NCBI GenBank assembly: GCA_001910725.1
Contig: MJGA01000021.1
Coordinates: forward strand, 372,001 to 436,000
Length of the DNA: 64,000 nt
Direction: 5' to 3'
DNA from: Phanerodontia chrysosporium
Lineage: Eukaryota; Basidiomycota; Agaricomycetes; Polyporales; Phanerochaetaceae
A program made the translations under genes and the position numbers. Every line of letters begins with the position of its first letter. Positions within the stretch are counted from its first letter, which is position 1. Under the pieces are notes generated by a model. The model did not search any database. It was not told the DNA's origin and saw only the letters and a program-made list of their open reading frames with translations. Of the stretch, positions 1 to 12,440 are shown one piece after another.

Positions 1-885
1 CACCTGCAGATAGCTCTCGTACTATCCAAAGCCGCTTCTTGATCTTGTAACGCTTGACAAAAACGCACTGATCTCTCACAGAGTGGTTCTTCCCGATTCT
101 CTTGGAGTATTTCGCTCCTCGCCTCTCCATCGGCGGGCCGTTGTACGCTTTTGATTCCGATCCGATAAATTGAGACCGACAAACTGATCAATTTGCCCCT
201 TGAGGGAGAGCGCGCGGTGCGAGCTCCTGTTGCTGAACGCAGCATTTGCCCAGTCTGGGGGTGCCTTCACCCACCCGGTGCCAAAGACGACCTCCTCAGG
301 CTTCACCAAGTGATTGTTCTGCGCATATGTGCACCAGTGTTCATGCTCGCGGAACATATATCCCAGCAGCTGCGGATTGTGATACAGACTCTCCGCATAC
401 GCCGCGCTCTTCAGGTCCAAGAGAGCGCCCTGAACCTCCTTGCACGTAAATCCCGTGCTCAAGGTCGCAGATGTGCTAGAGAAGGGCCTCTACGAACGAT
501 GAGATCTCAAAACCCAGAAAAATTCGAACACATACGCAGAGACCCCCATCTCTATTGATTTTTCCTGGACTCCATGGCTTGGAAAACGTCCAGGACCAAG
601 TGCCGGCTGTCGCGCGTCCAGGTAGAACACGTCGGAAGGGAGCGGTTCCGTTATCTTGATACGTGTCGGCCAATGTGTAACCTGGTGCTCTGGCACACCC
701 GTGTTGATGTTGAAGAGCCGAACGAACGCTCCCTCCAGGATGTAGCCCATGTCGCCGATCTGCGGCTCTCCTGTGTTATGCGGTTCGGGATGCCAAAGTG
801 CATAGCCGTATCCGAGGGCGGACAGGCTCGAGGGATAGATCGTATATGGCGCGTCACGCTGCGCAAAACGATAGATTGTAAACAT
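1..885 (-). CDS. P1: N-module of the N-module/WD40 family, 3' end beyond window
   Basis: This is the N-terminal part of a family member that continues past the left edge, so any WD40 part is not visible. Exon 1 (885-536) holds GYALWHPEPH, GEPQIGDMGY and GAFVRLFNI. It is joined in phase 2 to exon 2 (475 down) with STGFTCKE, QGALL, GWVKAPPDWA and, near base 40, DQCVFVKRYK. The start is the ATG just before FTIYRFAQ, which matches the MF.IYR starts of paralogs. Near position 150 the frame changes: reading on needs one extra base before the segment that leads into DQCVF. GWVKTSADWA is altered to GWVKAPPDWA. The function of the module is unknown. The family assignment is secure; whether the gene is intact is not. 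Confidence 0.75.
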
Positions 886-1589
886 GGACGAAGAGCAGAC
901 TGCAACAATTCACCGTCGGGTGGTGGCAATGCAAAGAGACGCGCTGGCCGGGAGCAACATGACGGGCGCCTGCGGGATGCACGTATCTCACAAGCTGCAG
1001 GGTCAGAGTCACAGACACAGGAAACAGTACTGACGAAGAGAGTGCATACACATGCCGATTCGTACCAGATACGAAACTGCTGTTCAAATTTCGAGAGGAA
1101 ATTCGGGCTGCGCCGCTCAGGTATTACGTAAGCTGGGCGCTACGAGCAGGAAGATTTCTCTCGGCTTTCCTGCCCCACCACGCTACATGTCCAAAGTCAC
1201 CGCGCACACACGAGAAAGTGATGGTGAGTCTTCAAATATATTCTTTGCGAATGTCAGATTCTACGCATTTCCTCGGTGCAAAGACCATGGGTCAGCAGAC
1301 GTGGCTTTCGGCTAGCTGTCCGTTGGACAGCGACTGGCATGCCTGAGGGGAGTCCTCAAGAGAACTCGCGCAGGATATGCCTATATTTTTGCATGTCTCG
1401 GACTGCAAATGGTGTTGACATCTCTGCCAATGCACGCCGGGCGTCTGCAATCCAGCGCTCCGAAGGACAATGGGCCTCGCTTTCCCGTAATTCCCACGAA
1501 TATTCTGCGGACGGGAAGCTCAGAGAGTAGCAGCTCCCGGACGTCCTTGTGCTAGCACGCCGACTGGAATATGTCATATATACCGCAGG

Positions 1590-4460
1590 ATGCAGAGCGG
1601 GTGAGTTTACATCTTTCCTCTACTGTACTCTCCTCGTCACTCCTGTCGACCCCCGCGCACCCGTAGGACATCACCGATATTCCACAGGACAAGCGGTCCT
1701 TCCCTCGCATACGACAGCAATCGCCGCCTGTCTGGAAGCCACTTCAGCCCCGAGAGCTCCGTCACCGGGCCCATGAGCTCGACGACGTACCCCGCAGTGA
1801 GACTGTTGTAGACCGCAACCTTGCCGTCTCGCGCCGCAGCGGCGGTAAGCACGCCGTCTGGGGAGTAGGAGACCGCGAGTGCCGCCTTCCTATCGAGTGA
1901 TTGCGGTAGACAGCTCCGCTGGATGCGCTATATCCGACCATGGTGCAGTCGTACGAGCCGGTGAGCACCTCGTTCCCGTCTGGCGAGAACGCGCACGAGC
2001 GGATCTGGTCCCGGTGCCCCTGCAGCTGCAGGAGCTCTACCCAGCCCTCGGTGCGGTACAGGCGCGCGTACCCATCGTTGTCGACAACAACCACCCGGTC
2101 ACCGTCGGGGACAGGGCGAGGTCCGCGACGGTATTGCCGAATGGCACGAAGGTGAGTTGTACCATCGGGCTGCCCATGTCGTAGATCGCGATCCCGCGGC
2201 GCATCTTGACGGCCAGGCGGGTCCCATTTTTGGAGAAGACGAAATCCTCGATACGGTCGTCGTAGGCGTAGGTGCAGATCGGGGAGCCGGTGCGTGCGTC
2301 CCAGACCTTGACTGCCCCGTCGATGGAGCCGGTGATGATGCGCGCACCGTCAGGTGTGTACGTCACGGCCGCCACAGCGGCAGAATGCCCAGCCAACCTG
2401 ACGACTTCCTCGCCAGTGTGGACATCCCATATCAGCACCGAGCCGTCTGACCAGCCGGAAGCGAGCCGCGCGTCGTCGACTGAGAATGCCAGTGCAGATA
2501 TCGTCCGCGCGGCGCCGTGCTGTATCTCCGGGAACCCAATCGGCACTAACAGCTCCTCGAGTTGTTGAAGCTTCAGGCCGTCCCGCGTCCTCCACACCCA
2601 AACCATCCCGGATCGCCATGATGCCGCAAGCAGCGTCCCGTCGTGCGACAAGGCGAAACAGTTTGCGGTCTCGGAGGCAGCTGGTCGGGTGGGTCGGCGA
2701 ACTTCAGGTACGCCCACTTTCCGCTGACGTAGTTGCTGGTCGGCGTGCCCCACGGAAAGGTCGCTCTAGCGTCCTGGAAGCTGGCGCACCCCTCGTGGCT
2801 CATCCGCGGCCAGTCCTCGAGGTCCATCGATGTGACATGGCGGCGCTCCAAGGTCTTTTGCTCCTGGGCGATCAGATTCGGCAGCGAGACTGACGCATCT
2901 GCATAAACTTTGTCAGGTAGCTCTCGCTGATGCTGAGAGGGTGCTCACAGTCGTCTTCGACTTCTACTGGGGGCTGAGACTTTCGCAGGTACGTCGCAAA
3001 GTCGATCGGCCATTCGTTTCCCTGAACGGAGTGTGAATGGCAGATCCGCCGATGAGACCGGACGACGTACACCGATGATACTCTCGATATCCTCGTCGCG
3101 GCCGATGGCGTACTTGGCGTCGCATACCTGGCGGAGCCATCAACATGCTGTATGCAGGCACAGGTGACGATGGCGCACCTCCAAGACGTAGTCGAGAAGA
3201 ACCTCCAATGGATCCACGGGCTACCAGTAATCTTGGTGAGTATCACCGACGCTCCTACAATGCGGTGACCCACCTTCTCGGACATGAGCCAATCATTGAC
3301 CCCCTCAGGTTCCGTTTCGTCCGTTACCGCGCCACCTTCGTCGTGGCCGCCTTCGCGGTCGACCGGCGGCTCGTCATAACCAGCGCCCGCGACTATGTGA
3401 TGCAGCACCCCGAGTCGCTTCTTCAGCCGGTATCGTTTGACAAACATACACTGGTCCTGACTGAGCACCTCATCGGTATCGGCACGTCGTGGGTACTTGC
3501 TGCCTTGCCGGGGCACTCTCGGGCCCGACAGCGTGCGCGCGCGCGAGTGGAACAGCTCGAGGCCCACGAACCTGCCGATCTGCGCCTGCAGCGACGCCTC
3601 GTGCCTGGTGCTCGTGTTGCTGAAGACCGCTGCCGCCCAGTCGGCCGACGACTTTGCCCACCCGCTGACGAGCACGATCTCCTCTGGGCGGACGTCGACG
3701 CGCACCGTGTCCCGGACGAACGCGCACCAGTGCTCGTGCTGGCGCACCATGTGTCGCTTCAGGTCCGCGCTCTCGAAGATCGTCTCCGCGGTCGCGTGGC
3801 TCTGGAGCACGAGCAGCGCGCCCTGCACCTCCCTGCAGGTGTAGCCTGCGCTCAGCGCCGCGGCCGCCTCCGCGGTGGCCGCGCTGCGAGAAAAAAAATC
3901 AGCAACAGCAACAGCGCGCCATCGAGGCGATCTGACACGCACACAGATATCGACCCGCGTGTCTCGCGCTCGTGCACGCCGTGGCTGCAGAAGCGGCCGG
4001 GCCCCAGCACATTGTGGCGTCGATCGATACGAAAGGTCGTCGGCGGCAACGGAGGGACGACCTCGAAGGGCGCGCCCAGTACGTGACCTTGTGGCCGTCC
4101 GGGGCGGTGCTGTTGATGTTGAAGAGCCTGACGAACGCGCCGCCGCTGATGTACCCCACGTCGCCGATCTGCGGCTCGCCGGTGACTTGCGGCTCGGGGT
4201 ACCAGAGTGCGTAGCCTTGCCCGAGGAGCACCATGCTCTTGGGGTAAATAATCTCGGGAGTCGGGATCTCGGGCGACCGCGAGGGTCGGTAAATCTTGAA
4301 CATGTCTGCAACGCGGGCGGTGCTGAAGGCTCTCTGAGTAGTGTTAGAGGAGCTTGGTTGCGCACAGACAAAGTTGAGATTGATGCGCGCCCTCGGCCGG
4401 GCGTCATTTCTTTGACTTTCACACGGCCACTCGTGGCGTGGCCACTTTGAACGATAGACT
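1590..4460. repeat. Inverted duplication 1, left arm (copy of 20727-23600)
   Basis: Read on the minus strand, this segment matches 20727-23600 on the plus strand almost base for base over about 2.87 kb, including the P2/P7 genes, their introns and about 150 bp of 5' flank. Homology starts at the shared block with AAAGTGGCCACGCC and fades just past the stop codon. The arms are separated by about 16.3 kb and face each other. Small differences include single missing C residues and a longer GTTGCT stretch in the first intron of this arm. Confidence 0.85.
1637..4303 (-). pseudogene. P2: degenerate or mis-sequenced twin of P7 (N-module plus WD40)
   Basis: P2 has the same exon layout as P7 but cannot be read through. 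The ATG at 4303 begins MFKIYRPS. Exon 1 carries GYALWYPEPQ and GEPQIGDVGY and breaks near 4073, where P7 reads TYWDASF. Exon 2 is open (SAGYTCREV, GWAKSSADWA, DQCMFVKRY, VAGAGYD). The WD40 exon has further one-base losses near 2690, 2107 and 1885, each curable by one extra base. It ends with LWNIGDVLRVR and a stop at 1637. All breaks fall where P7 has one base more, so this is either a decaying duplicate or an intact gene hit by assembly deletions. The four breaks in one copy against none in the twin favour, but do not prove, decay. Confidence 0.7.
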
Positions 4461-4929
4461 CAATCAGCTCCGTTAGAAGGCCCACACATTTACTCGGATA
4501 CGCTCACACAGCTTGTCTCCGTTCAAGCTGACCGTTGCTTACTTCTGGCTGGCAAGCAGCGGTAAACTGTCAGGCAAGAACTGCAAGGCGCATCAGACGC
4601 CACGAGGTGCTTACCTCAGCATTTCAACCTCGCGTCTGTCTTGCATCGTCGAAAAAAACCATGATAAAGCCGCGAACGAGGCAGCCTGTATTACGAAGGG
4701 CCCAATAAGGCTCCTAGAAGCGGTAATATGTGTGATACAAAATCCTGTGTGGCAAAGGCATCGAGGGTGCAGATGGTGCGATACAAGTCCTAATGATACA
4801 AATCCAACCAGATGATGGTGATGCAATCTTAAATACGGCAGCCAGAGATGAGAATCCATGAAGGTAAATGCCCCGAAAGGAGAAATGTCAGAAACATGTG
4901 CAAGAGCAGAAGATGGCAATGTGTTCTTT
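4461..4929. other. Intergenic, nothing recognised
   Basis: This is the gap between the 5' flank of P2 and the 3' end of the DUF6593-like gene. It holds no convincing coding segment on either strand and is less GC-rich than its surroundings. It probably contains the upstream region of P2 and the 3' untranslated region of the neighbour. Confidence 0.4.
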
Positions 4930-5931
4930 TTAGAGGCCATGCGCAGCAATGTGCCGCATCACGACGAGGCCCGCGAGGATCTCTGCGGAAGCGTGTCAGC
5001 AGAATACGGCGGCCAATACACATGCAGCGCGCACCGGGTGCAATGGCGCTCCAGGCCTCGCCGACGACGAGGACGTTCCCGGAGGTGTTGTACGCGGGCT
5101 TCGAGGGCGGCTTGAGGGTGTACGACGCGACGACGACGTCGCGCGACTCGTGCGCGGACGCGGAGGACGGCGACGACGAGAGTGGCGAGGAGCCGTAGGG
5201 GGACGGGGAGAGCGGCGACGAGGAGAGTGGTGACGACGAGAGACGCGACGACGGCGACGAGGAGAGCGGGACGCTCGGTGCACCCAGAGTCGACGGCGCC
5301 GTGACGAGCTGGTGCGAGTGAACCCCGTGCGCACACAAAGGAAAAAGAAGGCGACGCACCATCCACTCTGTCCCCTCACTCGGCCGATGGATCCACCGGT
5401 ACTCGCGCCCGTCCGACGCGGTAAATTTTCGTGAGAGCGAGCTGGACATCCGCCATGAGCACATCCGCGCGAAACCTAATCAGCAAACGCAGGGCGAAAA
5501 CTGACGCACCCTGAAAACATGCCCGTCTTGCGGAGCCACTGGCCCATCTGGAGCTTGCGCTCATGCCCCTTGTCGGCGCCGAGCGTGACGGCGCCGAGCG
5601 CGCCCTGGCGGCCGAACTCGAGGACGACGGCGGGGCGCGGGAGCGAGCGCGAGGTGCGGCGCCCGGCGAGGTACTCGCGCGTGCTCGAGCGGCGCCCGGT
5701 GTTGTAGATGCCGACGCACGGCGGCGGGTCCGCCGCGCGGTCGGAGAGCGTGCTGTCCTCGCTGAGGGTGCTGAGCGCGGAGCTCGCGGAGAGCGAGCGC
5801 GCGACGGATGGCGGCGGCGGCGCGTGCGGGGCGACGCGCAGGAAGAGGCGGTCGTACATGTCGTCAAAGTCCGAGTCTGCGGCGGCGCCGGTGCGGTCCT
5901 CGAGGTAGAACGGGAGCGAGCGGGCCTGCAT
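4930..5931 (-). CDS. DUF6593-like basidiomycete protein, 276 aa, four exons
   Basis: Exons 5931-5510, 5441-5360, 5308-5035 and 4982-4930 join with good GT..AG sites and give 831 nt without a break. The protein begins MQARSLPFYLEDR and then has an acidic stretch (DSDFDDMYDRLF), a Ser/Pro-rich stretch and a hydrophobic core ending MGQWLRKTG. A FTASDGREYRW motif follows, then a long Ser-Pro repeat (about residues 178-212), SYTLKPP, NVLVVGEAW and a tail EILAGLVVMRHIAAHGL. This order (LPFYL.DR, DG.EYRW, LKP.., MRHI near the end) is one I know from uncharacterised mushroom proteins that I associate with DUF6593; the Pfam assignment is tentative. An ATG at 5985 is possible, but 5931 fits the family start and lies 64 bp below a TATA-like box. 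It is unrelated to the array around it. Confidence 0.8.
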
Positions 5932-5994
5932 GGTGTGTTGGTTGGGGAAAGGAATGGGGTGCTGGCGCGGCGGGAGGGCAGACACACGCCGCCG

Positions 5995-6001
5995 ATTTAT
6001 A
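5995..6001 (-). promoter_or_regulatory. TATA-like box of the DUF6593-like gene
   Basis: TATAAAT on the minus strand lies 64 bp upstream of the ATG at 5931, a usual distance for a basidiomycete core promoter. The supporting evidence is only position and sequence. Confidence 0.45.
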
Positions 6002-7487
6002 CCGGGGCGTGGCAGACAGACGCGACTGATCGACTGATCAGGCCCGCAGGGAAGCGCGTACCGGGCCAGTCACACGGCGCAGCGGCCGCGCCAGCCCTGG
6101 GGCGTGCCCGACCGGGTCGCAGCAGAGGCACGACGCGCGCGGGCGTGCGCCATGCAAAGCTGCGGTGGCAGGCCGGGGCTGCTGGACGGGGGCAGGAAGC
6201 GTCGATGGCTCCGATAGAGTGTCAGAGCAGTGCCCGTGCTGTCGCGGCAGCACCGCTCTAGCCGTTTCTGGCGCGCTTTCCCGTAACGGTGCGTGTCACG
6301 CGGGGCGCAGCTGCTGCGTTCGCGCGATGTCGAGAAGTGTGCCCGCTCGCACGACCCTGCATGCGGCCGACTTCCCTGGTCTTGTGATGGTGCCTTCTGG
6401 AGGTTCTCCGGTGCGAGGGCCGAGCGCCGTGCGTCGTCTCGGTGGCCTTCGTGTCCACTGCGGCACGCATTCGTGCATTCTGCACATCCGATGAGTGCGC
6501 GTTCTGTTCCAAAATGTCTATCACACACCGGGTACCCACTGCGAAAAACGGCCATTGCGTCACGAGACTGCCCCAAAGGCACGTGTTGAGCGTGCGGCAC
6601 GACGTGTGCCCCTGTGACAGCCGAAGTGAACTACAGAGGGTGAGCAGTCTCCGCGACATCGTGCGCGACGTTGTGGGAACTCGACATGCATTGAATGCAG
6701 CTTTCTGACGGCATTCACGTACGGTGGACACCACAAGACGTATTGTGATCGTCACTTGACGTCGATGGTACTGACGTGGTGGGTGAATCGACCGCCCTGT
6801 AAAGTAGTCAACGTGGACCACCGTCGCAGCCTCAATGCGGGTCATGATACGAGAATGTCGCTCGATATTGAACTGTATGTGAAAACGCTCTGGTGACATA
6901 ATGAACATTGTCAGTAGGAATGACAGGGAGGCATTTCATGGATCTGTGTGTCATGCTAGCTGACGTAGCAACGTGCAAATATTCACAAAACTTACCCTGC
7001 AAGATCGACGGGTGTCCGTCCGTACAATTCACAGTATACGGGTGAAATAGTTTTGTAGAAACCGAAGGATGGCCTCACGCAACTATCGAGCGAAACGGTG
7101 TTCGTGCAGAGCGGAGAAAATGCGGAGGGAGGCAGAGGGCTGACATAATCACTTGGTGGCGTTTGATGGGACACGTGCTTGCGTCGTCCTGTGGGCAGAG
7201 GTCCTGATTCCTGAGCTACGGTTAGAGGCAGCTCCCTCTATTTGCGTGACTCGCTAGAGCAGCGTGCGCTATAGCGTACGATGATCCCGGAACTATATGT
7301 GAACTGCCCCCGCTAACTCCTCTATATATCCTACCCGAGACCCTCAGGCTCGCCTTTGCTGCGATCCTCGCTTCTTGCGCCAGCCTAATGAGACCACTTG
7401 CGCACCGTCTGAGCGACCTTCTAGGCCCAACCAGCATCTGTCTCACGATACACCTTTCCGAGCCTCAGGTACGTCTCATCGTGCTGA
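6002..7487. other. Intergenic, no supported gene
   Basis: About 1.5 kb between the DUF6593-like gene and the 3' end of P3. ORFs up to about 216 codons are open here, but none shows a recognisable domain, a plausible intron chain or similarity to other parts of the window. Confidence 0.4.
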
Positions 7488-8963
7488 TTACCGCAGTTGC
7501 ACTGCATGATGGACATTGAGAAGGCGGGGATGCCGCTGATCCGAATAGAACAAGAGGTTGTGAGAGTCTGGGAGGAAGCGTGCCTGTTGCTTCTCTGATG
7601 TGACGAGGTCCCCCATGAATCTCACCAGAAACTCGCCCGAGTGGTGGTCATAGACGCTAACATCGCCGTTTAGGGTGCCGAGCGCAACGTACGCGCCGTC
7701 CGGGGAGTACGCCACACACCCTGCGTATCGGCCGGGTATGTCAAACACGCGACGCAGCACGCCTGTCCTGGTGTCGTAGAGTACCGCACAATCTGCGCCC
7801 GCCGTGACGGCGAGCTCGCTGCCGTCGGGCGACCAGGCGAGGAGCATCTACTGGATTTCGGCGGCCTCAATGTGCAGGAGCCGCTCGCCGCTCGTGGCGC
7901 TCCAGATGGCTATGTCGCCCGTGGTCGACAGAACGGCGATGCGGTCGCGCTGGGTCGAGGCTTACATCATCGAATCCATCCGAAATGGCCACCCCTCCCT
8001 GCCCCGACGACCCACCTTCCCCTGGCCCTGGCATTTGATGAGGTCCCGCGCCCGCCACAATCTTCGCCGGGAGTACGAATCGTCGCCGCAGCTTGTACCG
8101 CTTGATGAAGATGCATTGATCCCGTGTAGTATGTCCAGCGGCCACAGAGTTCCCACTCAAGAGATATCCCTGGCCCTGCCGCTCCATCTCCGGACTCGCA
8201 ACGGAGCTTGCACGCATCGCCCCGAGATCGCCTCCGGCAACACCGCCCGCATGCGCACCAAACGCAACGCTCGACGACGTACGCCTGTGTGAGAAAGCCG
8301 CGGCAGCCCAGTCCGTGCCGGTCTTGACCCAGCCGACGACGAGGACGATGTCGCGCGTGTGCACGGGGTGGCGGAGGACGTTCCGCGCGTACGCGTACCA
8401 TTTGGCGTGGTTGCGCAGGACGTACTGCTCCACGTCGAGGTTCCTGAACAGAGTCTGTGCGAGGGCCTCGCTTCTGAGCTCTAGGACCGCGCCTTGTTGC
8501 ACATGGCACGTGTACTCTGCGCTGAGTGTCGCCGCGATGCCGGGCCGCACTGTTCTGTGCGTCGCGCACGTCAATACGGGCACTTGCACCAGAAGAGCTG
8601 CGCTACGCACATATCTGCGGACGCACGCAACTGTTTCTTGTCAACCCCATAGCTTCGATAAACCTTGGGAACGAGCGGCCTCAGCCTACGGTCGACCTGC
8701 AGTGCATTTGGCGGCAAGGGTTCGATATCCTCGAACTCCTCGAAGGGCGTGGGCCAAAAGGTGACTCTCTTCTCTGGTGCAAAGGTGTCGATGTTCAGAA
8801 GCCTTATGAACGCGCCTCGGAGAACGTACCCGACGTCTCCAATCTGGGGCTCGCCCGAGTCGTGGGGTTCTGGGTACCAAAGCGCGTGGCCCTCGTGCAG
8901 CGTCCGCAGGCTGTGGGAGTAGATCTCGTCCGCGGAGGATGGCAGTCGACAACGACGAAACAT
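7488..8963 (-). pseudogene. P3: N-module joined to the last WD40 blades only (internal deletion)
   Basis: The ATG at 8963 starts MFRRCRLPSS. Exon 1 has HALWYPEPHDSGEPQIGDVGY and GAFIRLLNI. Exon 2 has SAEYTCHVQQGAVLEL, GWVKTGTDWAAAAFS, DQCIFIKRYK and KIVAGAG, ending near 7955. The mini-exons (PLD..LLDY, TYLRK.QPP), the pre-propeller helix region and about the first four blades are missing. Sequence resumes directly with a segment like blade 5 of P9 (QRDRIAV, GDIAIWSATSG), then SPDGSELAV and SPDGAYVAL, and ends HHAVQLR at 7488. A TAG stop sits in the blade segment near 7850 (IQ-stop-MLLAW). The most likely history is a deletion of roughly 1 kb plus a nonsense change. A short protein from exon 1-2 could still be made. 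Confidence 0.7.
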
Positions 8964-9447
8964 GATGAGCGCGCGGGATGGTATGTGTAAGGGAACGTAT
9001 ACTGCTCGAAAGCAAAGATCACAGCATGGATGAACCGCAAAACGAGGAGGGCAGGACTTTCGCACGGGAGAGAAACGCCAATGATCCGCAAGCGGGAGAT
9101 CCCGAACGGATCAAATAATGGGCGCTCCGATGTAGGACTTGCTCAGGCGCGTTTTTTTCGCTCTCCACGAACTTGTCCTTCACTGCACCCCTTCCATGTC
9201 TACACTTTTCAAACCCTTGCACGCGTTAGGAATCTCCTATGCTATGCGCTTATCTCTTTTCGTGTAACTTGGCCATAGAAATATCTGGTCCGAGTGGGAG
9301 GAGTCGTACAAAAGGTGCTAGTTGCTTCATGTGGACCCGCCGTTGAACCCTGCAGATACAGCTGCTACAGCGGACCCTTTTCAGGAGAGAATACAGAGCC
9401 TTCTACTGTAAGCAGGACCTGTGCGTCTTGTACACGAGGATGCTACT
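8964..9447. other. Intergenic, nothing recognised
   Basis: The space between the start of P3 and the stop of P4, both on the minus strand. It should hold the P3 promoter and the P4 3' untranslated region. No coding similarity was seen. Confidence 0.4.
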
Positions 9448-12074
9448 CTAACGTACACGCAGGACATCCCCAACATCCCATACACATATCGCTCCGGACC
9501 CACTGCTTGTGACAATCTGACGGCTGTCCGGAAGGAATTGTAGACTTGAGTCATCCGTCGTCTTTGACCAAGGTCCATCGAGCTTTGCAAGCGGTCTCCC
9601 AGACCTACCCATCCATACCCCTATCCTTCCCGCGCGGTCGAGGGCGACAAGAAATTTACCGTCGGCGAGGAGGTGATTGCTTCGACGGCGGCCTCCATGC
9701 TCATTCGCAGTTGACGCCCCTCCCCAGACATGCTTCGCACTAGCACAAAGGTGTCACTGGATGCTGTCGCAACGCGCTGGCCGTCCGTGAAGAACGCTGC
9801 AGCGGAGATGTCCTTGAAATGCCCGTCTATGGTGGCGAGGCTCGTGAAACTCGTCGCATCGTAAACGTGGGCAATATGGCGGTCGTCGCTGACGAGCATG
9901 CGGTCTCCGCCGGGACTGAACGTGCAGGGGATCCGTTCTCCACGCGAAGGCTCTTCAGCTGCACCAGCGGGGGACCCACGTCGTACACAGTGATCATGGA
10001 TTGCGTTTGGGCGGCCAAGCGTGATCCATCCGGCGAATACTGGACCTTCAGGACTGGCCTGTCTTGGTGGAACGTGCAGAGCGGTGCTCCATTGGTCGCG
10101 TTCCATAACTTGAGGGAGTCGTCGTCGCCACCGCTCGCAATTTGCATACCGTCTGGTGAGTACTGGACCGCGTTGATGTTTTCTGCATGCCCACGCAGGT
10201 ATAGGACAGGTTCTGCCAGGTGTACGTCCCACACTACGACTTCGTCGAAGACTGCTCCGGCCAGGTACTTGCCGCTGGGCGAAAATGCTAACGCGTTGGT
10301 GGCCGACGCAGCGCCAGTTTGGATGCATTGGACCCGCATCCCGTCGGACAGTCGCCAAAGTCCGATCGTGTCAGCGTCGTCCCAGATAGCCGCCAACAGC
10401 TTCCCACACTTCGATACGGCGAACAGGTTCCTCGTCGTATTGTCGTTTTCTTTGTCACGGTATGCGAGGTACGGCCATTTGTCTATGACTCGCGGAGCGT
10501 TTGAATGATCGTCGAATGATATTTTTGCCTTGGCCATCTCCACTTGTCCAGCCTTGTCGTTCGTGATACTCGGCCATCTGGCGAGGTCTGCCGCTGTGAC
10601 GAATCTTTTCTCGAAACGGCGTACTCTCTCTTGTAAGAGCAGGTCGGACATGGAAACGACACCGCCTACTCGGGAATCAGGTCACGCTCATTTGAACGAT
10701 GTCAAGGATACATACATTCGTCCTGTACGATCACTGGTGGCTGCACGTCGCGCAAGTACGTCGAGAAATCTGTTGGCCACGAGTTTCCCTAGAGATATAC
10801 TGAGCTTGCGTCGCAGGGTATGGTCTCTTGCGCGAACTTACGCCAACTATTGCCTCGAGCTCCTCGTCCCTGGCGAGTGCGGTATTCGCCTCAGAGATCT
10901 GTCTCATGTCGTTAGTATACGTTTCCAACAAGAGTCTTTCTCACCTCAAGGATATAATCCAGCAAGGTGTCCAAGGGGTCGCCGTGATTGTTCTGCCGGA
11001 GATACAGTAAGTGTCAGCCGTTCCTTCCTAGTCGGAGTACGCACGCTACTGCTGCAGAAGATATCCATGTTATCCTCAAGATCTGGTGGCCCTGTTGTGC
11101 CGGCTTCTGCGACTTGACTTTGTCCGTCTGACTGGTCATTCCCGTCGAGAGTGCGATCGGGTCCCGCACCGGCCACAATTTTTGTCGGTAGGAAGATGCG
11201 CTTTTTGATCTTGTAACGACGAATGAAGATGCACTGATCACGCGTTAGGTCTTCCGCCGATGTCCCCTCTGGCCGTGGATACAAACTGCCCTGGCGGTGC
11301 ACACGAGGTCCAGATACCATACGCGTCCGCGCACGGAAGAATTCGAGGGCCCCAAATTGACCGGCCTGTGCCTGCACACTCGCGTGTCCGCGTTTAGTGT
11401 AGCTGCTGAACGTCGTGGCCGCCCAGTCTGCCGACGTCTTGGTCCAGCCCGTCACAAGCACGACCTCCTCCGCCCGTACAGGGTGTCGTAGCGTGCCAAC
11501 GGCGTACTCCAACCACTTGGAATGTTGCTTCAGCATATACGATACCACTGCAGTGTTATCAAACGCGGCTGCCTCGTGCGCAGCACTCTGCAGCGCGAGC
11601 AGTGCGCCCTGCGTCTCCTTGCATGTGTACCCTGCGCTCAAAGATGCTGCAGCGTCGGCAAGCGCAGAGCTGTACCATATTGAGAGGACGTAGCTGCGCG
11701 CAGAAATATGATACTCACACGGATAGGCTTCCGCGCGTCTCACGCTCGTATACGCCACGGCTGCGATACCGCCCGGGCGCAATGGGTGCTGAACGTGAAT
11801 CAACGCGGAATGCACCAACTGGAGGAGCCTCCAAGGCCACAAAACGTTCGTCCCAGAAAGTAACGCTATGCTCCGGTGTTGCTGTGTTGATGTTGAATAG
11901 CCGGACGAATGCGCCGCGCGAGACGAAACCAACGTCGCCAATCTGCGGCTCGCCGGTTGAGTGCGGTTCGGGGCGCCAGAGAGCATATCCAAGCCCTATG
12001 CAAAAAAGGCTGCTCGGATAGATGTTATGAGGGCTAGAGGAGTCCCGAGTCTCTGGGCGATATAGCTCAAACAT
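9448..12074 (-). CDS. P4: full-length N-module/WD40 protein with apparent frameshifts
   Basis: All parts of the family are present. Exon 1 from the ATG at 12074 (MFELYRPE, GYALWRPEPHSTGEPQIGDVGF, GAFVRLFNI) ends in phase 2 before a GTGAGT donor. Exon 2 (SAGYTCKETQGALL, GWTKTSADWA, DQCIFIRRYKIKKR, KIVAGAG) reaches about 11040. The mini-exon DPLDTLLDYILE lies near 10960, followed by further small exons. The WD40 exon starts near 10651 (LLLQERVRRFEKRF, LARWPSIT) and its blades end in LWRL, VVWDV, LKLWN, TVYDV and VYDAT. The frame slips near 9928 and 9662 (one base short each) and again near 9476, where WDVGDVLRVR must be read in another frame before the stop at 9448. It is divergently placed from the F-box gene at 12441. 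Ligand and function are unknown. Confidence 0.75.
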
Positions 12075-12440
12075 GAGAAAGACTGCTGTGGTAGGGGTCC
12101 CGTAGTCGGTCCTCGGGCCACGATTAATCAATGTCAATCATTGCAGTTTCTGAAGCGGCAGTTTGTTCCCACGGTAAATAACCTGTTGGAAATGTATGCT
12201 TGAGACTTACCCAGACTTCGTACAATCCCTACACGGAATGTTGCTCTTGGTTGTTGATTGGCTACAGTCATGACCCGTTGTATAAGGCGCAGCTCCTTAC
12301 TATGATCTAAGAGACGAGGCATCATGCAAGCATGTCTACATGTCGCCAGAGACGCACAGATATCAGCGCCTCCATGTGAACAATGGAATGCTAGTCGCGT
12401 CAGCGCCCAACCTCTCCTCGTTTACGACCCATCCGCTGCC
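12075..12440. promoter_or_regulatory. Divergent intergenic region between P4 and the F-box-like gene
   Basis: 366 bp between two start codons pointing away from each other, so it probably holds both promoters. No clear TATA box or operator is visible; one or more upstream introns or uORFs cannot be excluded. Confidence 0.35.
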
